Assembly: GCA_965248805.1 (NCBI GenBank)
Contig: CBDFKJ010000009.1
Location: 62,001 to 126,000 of the forward strand
Direction: 5' to 3'
DNA length: 64,000 bases
Origin: CBDFKJ01 sp965248805
GTDB taxonomy: Bacteria; Pseudomonadota; Alphaproteobacteria; UBA6615
The stretch's first letter is position 1. The number at the start of each line of letters is the position of its first letter. This document shows, piece by piece, positions 37,151-45,719 of this stretch. Position numbers and translations under genes: made by a program. Under the pieces are notes generated by a model. That model made no database searches and had not been told where the DNA came from. It saw only the letters and a list, made by a program, of their open reading frames with translations.

Positions 37151-37197
37151 TCAACGGTTCCAGTTTCTACGCGCTTGTCGCAGGTCCTCTATGTCTG

Positions 37198-37299
37198 GGC
37201 CCGGTGGTAAGTGGCGAGGAAGACTGCGCGCCCGTCGTCCATCGCCTTCAGAACGGAGCGCCACCTCGTTGCAATCGCGCCCAGCCTGACCTAGAGTGC
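37198..37299 (-). pseudogene. C-terminal relic of a second F-like head protein
   Basis: The minus strand reads VRLGAIATRWRSVLKAMDDG, then RAVFLATYHRAQT and a stop. It aligns with the C-terminus of the larger F-like protein (RLWRAAIKATRDGRETYLST, LHRAEA): W, KA, DGR, L-x-T and HRA coincide. A second Mu-like prophage therefore contributed this piece. Confidence 0.55.
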
Positions 37300-37384
37300 A
37301 TTCTCTGGCGCTTGAGTTCAGACGGCGGGCCGGCCTTTCGGGGCCGCGGGGAAGTACCGCACCCCCAGGCGCCCATAATCCCCT

Positions 37385-38560
37385 CAGACGGTTTCTCGCG
37401 CTTCGCCGCTTTGCCGCCTCGGCCCGGTGCAAGGTCGAGAGATAGGTTTCGCGTCCATCCCTGGTCGCCTTGATCGCTGCCCTCCAGAGACGGCCATCAT
37501 CGTCCAGGAACCCAATGGCAACGCGCTCGCCTTCCACGAACACCTCCCCCCCATCGAATATGCGCTGGACGCGGGCGTAGTCGCCGGGCGCGACGTCGTG
37601 ATGGCGGACGGTCTGCTTGGCGGCGGTCTCGCCGGAGAGGCGGACGGTGTGGGACCGGCCTCCGATGGCTTTTCTGATCGCTTTGGGCACGACCGCGACC
37701 GGCCAATCACCGTCGGAGGCACCGGAGAGATGGCGCGCGAACAGCGGTGTCCGCCAGGGCCGGCCGATGGCGGCCCTGGCCAACGCTTCAGGTGCGGTGT
37801 CGATCTTGGCGATGAGGCGGTCGGCGGCGTCCCTGCCGGGGTTGATCCGCCCGACGTTGTGGGCGAATCCGGGGTCGATGCCGACGGGCACGCGGGCCGC
37901 CTCGCCGGTGCGCCTGTTGACCCAGGGGCGGGTTTGCTCCGAGCCGGGCGGCGGGCCAGACGAGACCTTGTAGCCGTAGCGCTCGAGATCGTCGTCGGAG
38001 AGTTGCTGGACGATGCAGCGGCAGCGCCAGCCGTTGGGCGGATAGTGGGTGTGCCAGAAGGGATGGTCGACGGGCAGCACGGTGCCGTGCCAGGCGGCAT
38101 GCTGGGGCCTGGTGCGGGCGTCCCGGACGGCCACATAGCGCAGGTACGGCATCTGCTCCTTGAGGCGCTCGATGCCCTGCCAGCGGCCGTGGGCGTAGGC
38201 CATGCGGACGTTGGTGTCGAAAATGATGCGCAGGCGCCGCGGCGAGCCGAGCTGGACCATGCGGGTCTCGCCGGTGACCGGGTCGAGCATGGGCTGGCGG
38301 CCCCACCAGCCTTTCTTGCGCAGCGTGGGCTCGAGGTTGTCGCGGAACCAGTCGAAGGTCCGGCCCTCGGCGATGGCAGCGTCCATGGCCCCCTGGATAT
38401 CCTGGAGGATGTCGAGCTTCATGGCCTTGGCGACGGTGAAGCTCCTGACATGAGTGGCGGCGTCGGTATCGCGCCAGTCGAAGCCGACATGGAAGCCTTT
38501 GGCTCGGAAGTGCTTGACGGCTTCCTCGGGCGGCAGGTCGAGGATCTCGGGCTCGGGCAC
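37385..38560 (-). CDS. Mu F-like (gp30) head morphogenesis protein
   Basis: The frame runs from 38560 to a stop at 37151, but homology-like sequence ends near 37385, after ETYLSTLHRAEAAKRRSAR; the last ~75 residues look like run-on. Recognisable features: HFRAKGFHVGFDWRDTDA, FDTNVRMAYAHGRWQGIERL, YLRYVAVRDARTRPQHAAWH, GTVLPVDHPFWHTHYPPNGW and RCRCIVQQLSDDDLERYG. These are the classic Mu gpF / SPP1 gp7 signature. It would be a minor head protein acting with portal and scaffold. It starts just after the portal stop. Confidence 0.85.
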
Positions 38561-38566
38561 GGCGGA

Positions 38567-39885
38567 TCAGTCGTCGCCGGCGTCGTCTTCGACCAGCCCG
38601 GCCTCACCGGAGAGCCCGGCCGAGAAGGCCGCGCGGTGGAGCTTGGTCGCCACCGGCGTCTCATCCATGCGGCCGTATAGACCGCCGAGGCCGCCGCGCA
38701 CGTCCTGGAAGCCATCGGCGCTGCGGATGGCATCGAGGACGGGCTCGATCATGGGCTCCATGAGGGGTTGCCAGCCGTCGAGCTCGGCGGCGAGCGCCCG
38801 GTCGATGAAATCGTCCCGGCCGGCTTCGGCAAAGGCGAACCGCTGCTCGGCGCTTGGCGTCGGCGCGTCCTCCCACTCGCCGCCGTAGGTGTCCTCGATG
38901 TAGCGCCGGGCCGGGCGCATCCCGCTCATGCGGGCGACGATCTCGTCGCGGGCGGCGCGGGCGCCCAGGTCCTCGGGCGGGGCGATCTCGCGCACGACGC
39001 GGGGACAAGCTGCGCCGGGATAGTTCCAATCGGTGAGCCAGCGGGCGACGGTGCGCTCGACGCCGGAGCAGATCATGCGCGACAGCGTGGCGACGCGTTC
39101 GTCACGCACCAGCTTCTGCACCTCGGCGGTGCCCTTCCACGGCCCCATCTCGGTGGTCGCGGTCTGCAACAGGACGGCCTCGACGATGAGGGCGTCCATG
39201 TATTTGCAGAACTGGACATGATCGCCGCCGCTGCGCCGGGTGGCCTCGAGGAACGTAATCTCCTGACCCTCTGGGATGGCGATGCCGGCACCCTGGGCCA
39301 ACCGCTGGAGGGTCTCGAGGAGACGGTCGACCTCTTCGGTTGTCGCGTTGCGGCCGTGTTTGCCCATGGGCGTCGGGGTGCCGAACTTCTCGAGTGCCAC
39401 GGCCCAGTAGCGGATGCCGTTGCGCTTCAGCCAGACCGGCCAGAAGCAGAGCCGGGCGGCGCCGGGCCCGTGGGCTTGGCCGCCGTGCTCGGCGGGCATG
39501 CGGGCGAGCCAGAACTTGGCCTCGGGCACCGGCGCGCCGCGAGGGTGGGTCCGGCTGATCAGGCGCAGGTCCCCGTCCGTGCCGAAGCGGAAGCGCTCGG
39601 GCGCACGGGTGCGGATGGCGGCGATCTCGACCCGGCCGCCGGCCGGTTGCCAGATGATCTCGGCCACCGAATAGCCGTACCAGACGGCGTGGGCCATCTC
39701 GCGGAAGGCGGTATCGAAGTCGGCCGCCGCGAGCTGCTCGGCGAGGTCCTCGGCCGCCGCGGCATCGCGGCGCCCCGGCCCTCCCGGCTCGACGCGCCAG
39801 GGGATGGCCGAGACCGCATCGAGCAGTTGGGCAAGGCTGGTGGCGGCCTTCTCGTCGCGCAGGGTCTCGCGCCAGGTTTGCCCGC
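38567..39885 (-). pseudogene. Mu gp29-like portal protein (DUF935), 5' deleted
   Basis: Readable from TWRETLRDEKAATSLAQLLD near 39873, through AVWYGYSVAEIIWQPAGGRV, KFGTPTPMGKHGRNATTEEV and GDHVQFCKYMDALIVEAVLL, to 38567. This is about 435 of the usual ~500 residues. A TGA stands in frame just upstream at 39886-39897, where the DNA switches to a terminase start. The portal forms the DNA entry ring. Without its own 5' end it could only be expressed from an internal start (for example ATG at 39697). Confidence 0.85.
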
Positions 39886-40020
39886 ACCCTCACCAGCGTG
39901 CATCACGGCGGCGTATGCCTCTGCCCATGAGAGCCCGATGCGCCGCGACTTCTCGATCACCTTGACGCCGGCCCGGTCAGCCACCCAGCGCGCCTGGTAG
40001 GGGAGCAGCGTGCGGGTCAT
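39886..40020 (-). pseudogene. Mu gp28-like terminase large subunit, only the N-terminus left
   Basis: From the ATG at 40020 (ATGA overlap with the gp27-like gene): TRTLLPYQARWVADRAGVKV, then IEKSRRIGLSWAEAYAAVMH. This is the start of the packaging ATPase including its Walker A-like SRRIGLSW. After ~44 residues the sequence jumps into the portal gene in another frame. More than a kilobase is missing, so this prophage cannot package DNA by itself. Confidence 0.85.
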
Positions 40021-40532
40021 GGCGCCGCTCCGGCGAGCTCGATGGCGGCGCGGATCGCGGCCGCGGTGTCGGCCGAGAGACCGGCCCTGACCGCAACCCT
40101 GTCGGCCGCCTGGGCCGCCTCCTTGAGCACCTTGCGGCGATCGGCCCGGACGGCGAGCGAGGCCCGGGCGGTCTCGGCGAGCGCCCGCGCGGTGGCGGCC
40201 AGTTCCTTCAGGTCTCCGCCTTCGGCGGCCAGCATCATCTCGAAGATGCGCGCCTGCACCTGACGAAGCGCGCCCTCGGACATGGCGCCGGTATCGTCGG
40301 GCGCGGCGGCGACCAGGGCCTCGGCCTGCTCGGTGGCAAGGCGGACCTGCTCGATACGGCGCTTGAGCGCCTGGCCGTGACGGGCGACCGTCGCCGTGTG
40401 CATCGGGTGGCCCTGCGCGGTGATCCAGTCGGCGAGCTCGCCGTAGCCGGAGAAGCCATGTTCGACGATCAGCGCGTCGAGCCGTTCGCGCACCGCGCGC
40501 GGCAGCGTCAGAACCTTGGACGGCGCTGGCAT
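40017..40532 (-). CDS. Mu gp27-like (DUF3486) small terminase-type protein
   Basis: 171 residues from the ATG at 40532 (MPAPSKVLTLPRAVRERLDA). DUF3486 motifs: LIVEHGFSGYGELADWITAQ, GHPMHTATVARHGQALKRRI, followed by a long helical C-terminus. In Mu-like phages this gene directly precedes the large terminase, as here, and supplies the DNA-recognition subunit. Confidence 0.8.
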   Translation of the reverse strand: MPAPSKVLTLPRAVRERLDALIVEHGFSGYGELADWITAQGHPMHTATVARHGQALKRRIEQVRLATEQAEALVAAAPDDTGAMSEGALRQVQARIFEMMLAAEGGDLKELAATARALAETARASLAVRADRRKVLKEAAQAADRVAVRAGLSADTAAAIRAAIELAGAAP

Positions 40533-40533
40533 C

Positions 40534-40854
40534 TCATGGCGCCTCGCTGCCCCAGTACTTTGGCGGCCTGGCGACGCCGGGCTCGCAGTCGACCACATAG
40601 GTGGCGACGTCCCAGCCGTAGCGGGTCAGCTTGGCGTGCCACGGCTTGATCGCGTGGCGTTCGATCAGCACCAGCGTGCGGCTTTCCAAATAGTCGAGCT
40701 GGTTGCGCACCCAGTCGCGCGACAGGTCCAGCCACATCGCCCGCAGCGTCGCCAGGATCATGGCCTCGGTGGCGCCGATATGGCCTCCCACATGGAGCAC
40801 GCGCAAGATCTCCCAACGGCCGCCTTCGAGCTTGGCGAGTTCCTCGGGGGTCAT
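40534..40854 (-). CDS. Mu gp26-position protein (VpaChn25_0724-like)
   Basis: A 106-residue winged-helix-like protein: EGGRWEILRVLHVGGHIGAT, LRAMWLDLSRDWVRNQLDYL and ESRTLVLIERHAIK. The layout (ILRVL...ATEAMI...L..LS.DWVR..LDYLE...L) matches small proteins in this slot of Mu-like phages. The function is unknown. It overlaps the gp25-like gene by 4 bp. Confidence 0.65.
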   Translation of the reverse strand: MTPEELAKLEGGRWEILRVLHVGGHIGATEAMILATLRAMWLDLSRDWVRNQLDYLESRTLVLIERHAIKPWHAKLTRYGWDVATYVVDCEPGVARPPKYWGSEAP

Positions 40855-41216
40855 CGGCTAACCTCCCATTGTCTGGAGCGTTCATCGAGCCGTGCGAGCA
40901 AAGCCTGCTGGGCGTCGAGCTTGCTCAGGATCAGCGAGGTCTGGGGCACATAGTCGTCGCGGCGGACGTAATGCTCGACGGCGCACAGGCGGTAGTCATG
41001 GAACTCGCGGTGGATCGTCTCCAGGCGCTCGCGCAACTCCGCGATCGCGCCGGTATCGCCGTTGCGGCCCTCCAGCGTGTCGAGCCGCTTGTCGGCCACG
41101 GCGCGCCCGGTCTCTACCTTGCGCAGCCGTACGAACAGCCCGATGCAGGCGGCGATGGCCGCGCCGACCACGATGCGCGTGATCAAGGCCAAGAAATCGA
41201 TATCCATGCCGCTCAT
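40851..41216 (-). CDS. Mu gp25-like (DUF2730) membrane/coiled-coil protein
   Basis: 121 residues: an N-terminal membrane segment LALITRIVVGAAIAACIGLF, then a long charged coiled coil (IAELRERLETIHREFHDYRL, LDAQQALLARLDERSRQWEV). The family sits next to lysis genes in Mu-like phages and may act as a lysis accessory or spanin-like component. Confidence 0.7.
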   Translation of the reverse strand: MSGMDIDFLALITRIVVGAAIAACIGLFVRLRKVETGRAVADKRLDTLEGRNGDTGAIAELRERLETIHREFHDYRLCAVEHYVRRDDYVPQTSLILSKLDAQQALLARLDERSRQWEVSR

Positions 41217-41767
41217 CGCCCGGTGCCGTTATTCGCCAACAGCCGCGAGATCGTCTCGTTCTTCTTCGCCGAGCCGGCCGAGGAGCCGAAGTAGAAGGCG
41301 CCGATCTGGGTCACCAGCGCGCCGAGCGCGCCGAGCATCACCATCAGCGGCTGCATGGCGTCGGCCGGTATCGCGATCAGGATCATGCTGGCGAGAATGC
41401 CGAAGAAGCCGGACAAGGCGGCGAGCGCGATCAAAGCCGGCATCCGGTCGCGCGTGACCGCCTGACGCCGGCGGGCGCTGTCGCGGTCGCGCGCATGGAT
41501 CTCGACCTCGTGCAGGTCGAGCTCGCGCATACGCGCGGCGAACGCCTGATCGGCTTGCCTGATCGCCGCGATCTGCTCCGGCGTCGCCTTTTCCAGGGCC
41601 GCCGAGACCTCTTTCGGATCGTCGGTGTCCAGACCCAGCGCCTTGCCGACCGCGCCCACGGCGGTGCGCGCCAACGCACCGCCGACGGGTCCGCCCACCG
41701 CCGTGCCGAGCGCGCCGGCCAGGGTCGGGGCGAGCCCCGCGAGAGCCTTGCCCAGCACATCAAACAT
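41213..41767 (-). CDS. Holin-like phage membrane protein
   Basis: 184 residues from the ATG at 41767, with GGAGGGATC just upstream. A glycine/alanine-rich hydrophobic N-terminus (LAPTLAGALGTAVGGPVGGA), a charged middle (IRQADQAFAARMRELDLHEV) and two membrane segments (ALIALAALSGFFGILASMIL, LMVMLGALGALVTQIGAFYF). Together with the neighbouring M15 peptidase it forms the lysis cassette expressed from the palindrome-marked promoter. Confidence 0.7.
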   Translation of the reverse strand: MFDVLGKALAGLAPTLAGALGTAVGGPVGGALARTAVGAVGKALGLDTDDPKEVSAALEKATPEQIAAIRQADQAFAARMRELDLHEVEIHARDRDSARRRQAVTRDRMPALIALAALSGFFGILASMILIAIPADAMQPLMVMLGALGALVTQIGAFYFGSSAGSAKKNETISRLLANNGTGR

Positions 41768-42167
41768 CCGATCCCTCCATAAGCTCGAAGTGCGGCAGGT
41801 CGCGGAACCGCTCATCGGTCTCCGCGTAGTCGCGGTCCCAATCGCCGCCCCAGCGCAGCTTGATATCCATGGCCGCGGCGACGCCCAGGACGTATCCGGC
41901 AAGCACGCGGAAACGGTTCCAGTCGTCCCAGTCGATGGGCCAGGGCGCGATATCCACGGCCACGGACGGCGAAGTGTTGTGCCGGGACTTCGGCCACGGC
42001 GCCTTGCTCTTGCCCTCGGCGACCGCTCGATCCTGCGCTTCACGGTCGCGGTGACCGCACAGGACGGTGAAGTCGGGTCCGTCCTCGATGGCCTTGGCCA
42101 GCACCCGCCGCAGATCCGCATGGCAGGTGCGCAGCCGTTCCAGGCTGGTGGTTCCGAGCGTCGGCAT
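41760..42167 (-). CDS. M15-family peptidoglycan peptidase (endolysin)
   Basis: The frame is open from 42224. I prefer the ATG at 42167 because the promoter-like elements end 7 nt before it; ATG 42176 is an alternative. M15 metal-site pattern: FTVLCGHRDREAQDRAVAEG, SRHNTSPSVAVDIAP (His and Asp ligands) and LPHFEL (His). It would cleave L-Ala-D-Glu or D-Ala-D-Ala bonds for lysis. It is the first gene after the Mor/C-type activator. Confidence 0.85.
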   Translation of the reverse strand: MPTLGTTSLERLRTCHADLRRVLAKAIEDGPDFTVLCGHRDREAQDRAVAEGKSKAPWPKSRHNTSPSVAVDIAPWPIDWDDWNRFRVLAGYVLGVAAAMDIKLRWGGDWDRDYAETDERFRDLPHFELMEGSDV

Positions 42168-42174
42168 GGCCCGC

Positions 42175-42223
42175 ATCAAACCAGAGAGCGGATCGGTTTT
42201 GCAGCGGACCATGGTCCGCTGCA
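42175..42223 (-). promoter_or_regulatory. Predicted late (Plys-type) promoter with 24-bp palindrome
   Basis: A perfect palindrome (half-site TGCAGCGGACCA) occupies 42200-42223, four bases after the stop of the Mor/C gene. Reading leftward it is followed by 19 nt, the hexamer TTTGAT (42180-42175), 7 nt and the ATG of the endolysin at 42167. The identical layout recurs at 60337-60395. There is no T tract after it, so it is not a terminator. Confidence 0.7.
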
Positions 42224-42227
42224 CCGG

Positions 42228-42569
42228 CTACACTCCACCGCGGCGATAACGGCGCGCGGTGCGCCGCGACAGCCCGAGGCGGACGGCGATCTCGGCGGTG
42301 GTGCGGCCCTGCCCGGCGAGATAGGCCACCAGCGCCCGGCGCGCGCGGGGGATGTAGACCGGACCGCCGCCGCAGCGCCGGGCGACGGCGCGGGCGGCCT
42401 CGAGGCCCAGCAAGGCGATCAGGGGATGGGCGCGGTCATGCGCGAGGTGCTCGGGGCGCGGGATATGAAAGGCGTCCTCACCGCCGTGGACCAGCGCGAT
42501 CTCGAGCGCCGCCACGCGGCCGGCGACCTCGGCGATCTCGGCCAGCACGCCGGGCAGAGGTGCAGCCAC
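42228..42569 (-). CDS. Mor/C-type transcription activator
   Basis: 113 residues from the GTG at 42569, directly after the TGA of the methyltransferase. It carries the Mor family pattern RRCGGGPVYIPRARRALVAY followed by the helix-turn-helix TTAEIAVRLGLSRRTARRYR. In Mu, Mor and C turn on middle and late transcription by binding palindromes at weak promoters. Being the only such protein in the window, it is the obvious candidate ligand for the two palindromes. Confidence 0.85.
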   Translation of the reverse strand: MAAPLPGVLAEIAEVAGRVAALEIALVHGGEDAFHIPRPEHLAHDRAHPLIALLGLEAARAVARRCGGGPVYIPRARRALVAYLAGQGRTTAEIAVRLGLSRRTARRYRRGGV

Positions 42570-43331
42570 TCACGCGACCTCGAGCGGCAGCGGCTTCTGC
42601 TCCGACTCTATATAGAGAGGCAATGCCGGCTCGGCCGCGGCCGAGCCGATACGCTCACAGGCCGTGTCGTGATAGCCGCGGTCGATCTCGATGCCGACGA
42701 AGCGCCGGCCCAGGGCCAGGCACGCCAACCCGGTGGTGCCCGAGCCCATGAACGGATCGCACACCAAGTCGCCGGGATCGGTATAGAGCGCCACCAGCTC
42801 CATCATCAGGGACACCGGCTTGGCGGTCGGGTGTCCACCCTTCACGGTCAGGTGGTTGAACACGCCGCGGCGGCCGCCGCCGTTCCAGCGCCGGTGGCCG
42901 GTGCCGCACCAGGCGGTGGCGATGCACTCGAAGCCGCGCGCGGCGCCCTGACCGTTGAAGCGCGGCGCCGCATCCGGCTTTATCCAGCAGAGCGTGGTGT
43001 CCCAGCGCGCACCGGCCGCCTGCAGCGCGTCGCGCCAGGCGCGCACCCCCTCGGCCAGGGCAAAGACGATGGCCCAGCCGCGCGAGGCCGCTGCGATCTT
43101 CATGGCGGCGTCGCCGCGGATCGCATCGATGCCTGCGAAGTCCGGGCCTCTGGGCACGATCTTGCCGTCGGTGCGCGCGATACGCCCCACCGCACGGTGC
43201 AGCGCGTCCTCATACGGCGGATCGGTGATGACGTGATCGATGCCGCGAAGGCTCGGCAGGATCTCCAGGCAGTCGCCCTGGTGGAGCGAGGCATCGCCGA
43301 TGAGGCACGGCTCGGCGCAGCCGTCAGCCAT
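42570..43331 (-). CDS. Phage DNA (adenine-N6/cytosine-N4) methyltransferase, beta-type order
   Basis: 253 residues from the ATG at 43331. Motif IV VITDPPYEDAL comes first and the SAM-binding motif LVCDPFMGSGTTGLACLALG near the C-terminus, the permuted order of beta-class enzymes. HPTAKPVSLMMELV lies in between. No restriction partner is present, so it probably protects phage DNA or alters regulation. It is co-transcribed in the early/middle operon. Confidence 0.88.
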   Translation of the reverse strand: MADGCAEPCLIGDASLHQGDCLEILPSLRGIDHVITDPPYEDALHRAVGRIARTDGKIVPRGPDFAGIDAIRGDAAMKIAAASRGWAIVFALAEGVRAWRDALQAAGARWDTTLCWIKPDAAPRFNGQGAARGFECIATAWCGTGHRRWNGGGRRGVFNHLTVKGGHPTAKPVSLMMELVALYTDPGDLVCDPFMGSGTTGLACLALGRRFVGIEIDRGYHDTACERIGSAAAEPALPLYIESEQKPLPLEVA

Positions 43332-43620
43332 GGACGGTCGGTCCAAGCGTGCGTGCGGCCTGCGGAGAGATGCGCACGGCGATGTAGTCGTAAGCCCGCC
43401 GGTCCGCCGCAATTCGGCCGCCCGCCCTCTGGAACAGCGCCACCTTGCCCTCGCGCCACAAGCCGAGCGCGGCCGTCCGGATCGCGTCGTGCCGGGGGTC
43501 TGTCAAGCCGGACGGGGCCGTGCGTGCGTACACCACGCCGTCGCCGGGCCAGGCGTCATCGGCCCAGCCGAGCAGCGCCTCTACCGTCGTCACACGCGCC
43601 CATGCGCCGGCCGCCGTCAT
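43324..43620 (-). CDS. Small phage protein of unknown function
   Basis: 98 residues from the ATG at 43620, which overlaps the DUF5131 stop (ATGA); its end overlaps the methyltransferase start. It reads TAAGAWARVTTVEALLGWAD and IRTAALGLWREGKVALFQRA. Positions and overlaps make it a real gene; no family recognised. Confidence 0.55.
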   Translation of the reverse strand: MTAAGAWARVTTVEALLGWADDAWPGDGVVYARTAPSGLTDPRHDAIRTAALGLWREGKVALFQRAGGRIAADRRAYDYIAVRISPQAARTLGPTVHG

Positions 43621-44561
43621 CGCGGCTGCCCGGTGTTCGCCACGCAACCATGCGGCATCTCGTTGTGCTCGCGCCCGTCGAGCAAGCGCCCGGCGCGGCG
43701 CTTGCCTACGCGGTGCAGGCAGCCCCACACCGGACCGTCTTTGACCTGCCGAAACGCGCCCCATTGCTTGAAGAAGAACGGCACGCCCACTGACTGGCAC
43801 TGGTCGCGGAGCGATTGCGCCCACTCGGGGTGCATGGGCCGCGCGCCCGGACCAGACTCGCCGCCTGCGATCACCCAATGGATCGGCGATGGCACGCCGT
43901 CCGGCACATCTACCGGGCCGTCCATGTCGAATATTGCCACCGGCGCCAGCAACGGCTCCGCCGAGACGAACCGCACTGCGGCCGGCGTTTCCAGCAACGG
44001 CGGGATGCGCTCGTTTGCCCGCACCTGATCCTCAACCGACGTGCCCAGCCAGACGTTAGGAAGAGGCCATACGATTGATTTGCAGTATTTGCCGGGCTTC
44101 GCGGCCCGCACTGTCATGCAAACTCGAATGGCCTCGGCCGGGTATCCCTGATCATCAGTTTCGGTCCTTCGATCGATATACTCGCGCATCCGCGACGGTC
44201 TCTTGGTCAGCACCTGAAACGTATGTTGCGGGCATAGGGCCATGACCGCGAACGCGCGATCGATCCACTGGTCTGGAACCGACTCATGGAACAGGTCGCC
44301 GTGTGCGCAGACGAAGATGGTGCGGGGCTTGCGCCAACGCAGCGGTTGATCGAGCCATTCCTCGTTCAGCCGGACTTCCCCCGTCCAAACCGGCCCGGCC
44401 TTGCTTGGTATTGTGAGCCCCTTTCGGCTCGGGTGACCGCGTAGGCGGCCGCCGGCGAGCTTCATCGCATAGCAATTGGTGCGGCCGGACGAGACGACAG
44501 AACAGCCGGTAATCGGGTTCCACGTCGCGTCGGTCCACTCGATCTTGGTGCCGTCAGCCAT
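43617..44561 (-). CDS. DUF5131 (Gp37/Gp68-like) phage protein
   Basis: 314 residues from the ATG at 44561. The N-terminus ADGTKIEWTDATWNPITGCS and SGRTNCYAMKLAGGRLRGHP, then NVWLGTSVEDQVRANERIPP, HWVIAGGESGPGARPMHPEW and GVPFFFKQWG, are characteristic. The family has radical-SAM-like cysteines; here Cys in ITGCS and NCYAM remain, but the usual GCxxC spacing is altered (SSGRTNC). Function in phages is unknown. Confidence 0.85.
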   Translation of the reverse strand: MADGTKIEWTDATWNPITGCSVVSSGRTNCYAMKLAGGRLRGHPSRKGLTIPSKAGPVWTGEVRLNEEWLDQPLRWRKPRTIFVCAHGDLFHESVPDQWIDRAFAVMALCPQHTFQVLTKRPSRMREYIDRRTETDDQGYPAEAIRVCMTVRAAKPGKYCKSIVWPLPNVWLGTSVEDQVRANERIPPLLETPAAVRFVSAEPLLAPVAIFDMDGPVDVPDGVPSPIHWVIAGGESGPGARPMHPEWAQSLRDQCQSVGVPFFFKQWGAFRQVKDGPVWGCLHRVGKRRAGRLLDGREHNEMPHGCVANTGQPR

Positions 44562-44874
44562 GCCGGGGCTCAGCTCCGTCGTGCCGGATGCGTCCACGGT
44601 AGGTAAGGTTCCACCTCCGCCGACGGTTGATTTGCATTTTCGCGTCAACCGCTTCCGCAAGATCGCCGCCGGTTATTTCCGCTACGCCCATCAGAACAAT
44701 GACCACATCGGCGACCTCCATCATTATGTCGTGGTGTCGCGGATCTGGCGTCGTCACTGCACGCAGCAACTCTGCCATCTCTTCGTTTGCGCGCGCCGTC
44801 ATGCGTGCAAGACTTGGCGGCTTTCCGAACGTCTTGGCGCGCCATTCCTCAATTGTCCGCTGCGTCTCTCTCAC
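44554..44874 (-). CDS. MazG-like nucleotide pyrophosphohydrolase
   Basis: 106 residues: TIEEWRAKTFGKPPSLARMT, RANEEMAELLRAVTT (EExxE-type metal site), IMMEVADVVIVLMGVAE (ExxD) and KMQINRRRRWNLTYRG. This is the all-alpha NTP pyrophosphohydrolase signature of phage dNTPase/MazG proteins. It may hydrolyse (p)ppGpp or dNTPs to adjust host metabolism. It overlaps its neighbours on both sides. Confidence 0.8.
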   Translation of the reverse strand: MRETQRTIEEWRAKTFGKPPSLARMTARANEEMAELLRAVTTPDPRHHDIMMEVADVVIVLMGVAEITGGDLAEAVDAKMQINRRRRWNLTYRGRIRHDGAEPRHG

Positions 44875-45719
44875 GCCTTTGCTCTCTTGAGTTCGACGCG
44901 GCGCGCGGCCTCGGCTTGCCTGAGCGTCGCCTGCTGATCGTCCGACAGTGCTTCGTAGTGCCCACGGTTCTCCGTCTTGAAGTCTGAGATGGCGATGCCG
45001 GTGGGCGCGTTCGCGTAGGCACCCATCGCTCGTGTGACGAACGCTTCGGCCGGCCGGATGCGCCAGCCCAGGTGGGCGATCAGGGCCTTGGCCTCATCGG
45101 CCTCGAGGTGGGTGTGGGAGATCGCCCGGCCGATACCGGCATGGCGGGCGGCGTAAGATGCAAGCGCGCCGGGATCGTCGATGTGCACGACACCGAGACC
45201 GGCCAGGATGCGCCACTGCGCCTCGAGCACGCGCGCCCGAGGATTGTCGATGTCCTCGCTCTGGGCGGCCGCATGGGGCGACCAGTCGACGCCGGCCTCG
45301 CGCGCGAGCCAGGCCTTGAGGCCCTCGATCGCCTTGGCCGTATGGCGTTCGTCACGCGCCCACCTGGCGGCATCGAGCCCGGTCTGACGTTTGATGAAGG
45401 CGGCCAGCGCGGCCTCGGTGGGCGTGTCCACCACGCCCAGGTGCCAGCCCGAGAGCCACAACGCCCACAGCTTGCCCCGGTGCGCGGTGTCGGGCAGCCC
45501 GTCGCCGCGGGGGCTCCGGTTTACCCCATTCCCCCGGCGAAGCTCACCGGCCATGCGCTCGAGTTCGGCCACGGTCATATCGCCGCAGGAGGCATGGCCG
45601 GTGACGCGCACCTGCAACGCCCGGCGCGCATCCTGGTCTATGGCAAGCTCCCTGGCGCGGGCATGGACGAACCGGATCAGGCGCTTGCGGGTTGGATCGG
45701 AGGCCGTCGAGGCGGTCAT
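44871..45719 (-). CDS. GemA-like (Mu gp16) regulatory protein
   Basis: 282 residues. The N-terminal DUF1018 pattern RKRLIRFVHARARELAIDQD, LQVRVTGHASCGDMTVAELE and GKLWALWLSGWHLGVVDTPT matches GemA. It is longer than Mu GemA because of a C-terminal extension (AEAFVTRAMGAYANAPTGIA). GemA modulates host gene expression and topology in Mu. Confidence 0.82.
   Translation of the reverse strand: MTASTASDPTRKRLIRFVHARARELAIDQDARRALQVRVTGHASCGDMTVAELERMAGELRRGNGVNRSPRGDGLPDTAHRGKLWALWLSGWHLGVVDTPTEAALAAFIKRQTGLDAARWARDERHTAKAIEGLKAWLAREAGVDWSPHAAAQSEDIDNPRARVLEAQWRILAGLGVVHIDDPGALASYAARHAGIGRAISHTHLEADEAKALIAHLGWRIRPAEAFVTRAMGAYANAPTGIAISDFKTENRGHYEALSDDQQATLRQAEAARRVELKRAKA

Noticed and set aside
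42200..42223. 24-bp palindrome as a transcription terminator
   Set aside because: No T-run follows on either strand in either copy, while a promoter-like hexamer follows at the same distance both times.
41625..43793. 722-codon plus-strand open frame
   Set aside because: It runs antisense to seven well-supported minus-strand phage genes and has the arginine/proline-rich composition of a shadow frame.
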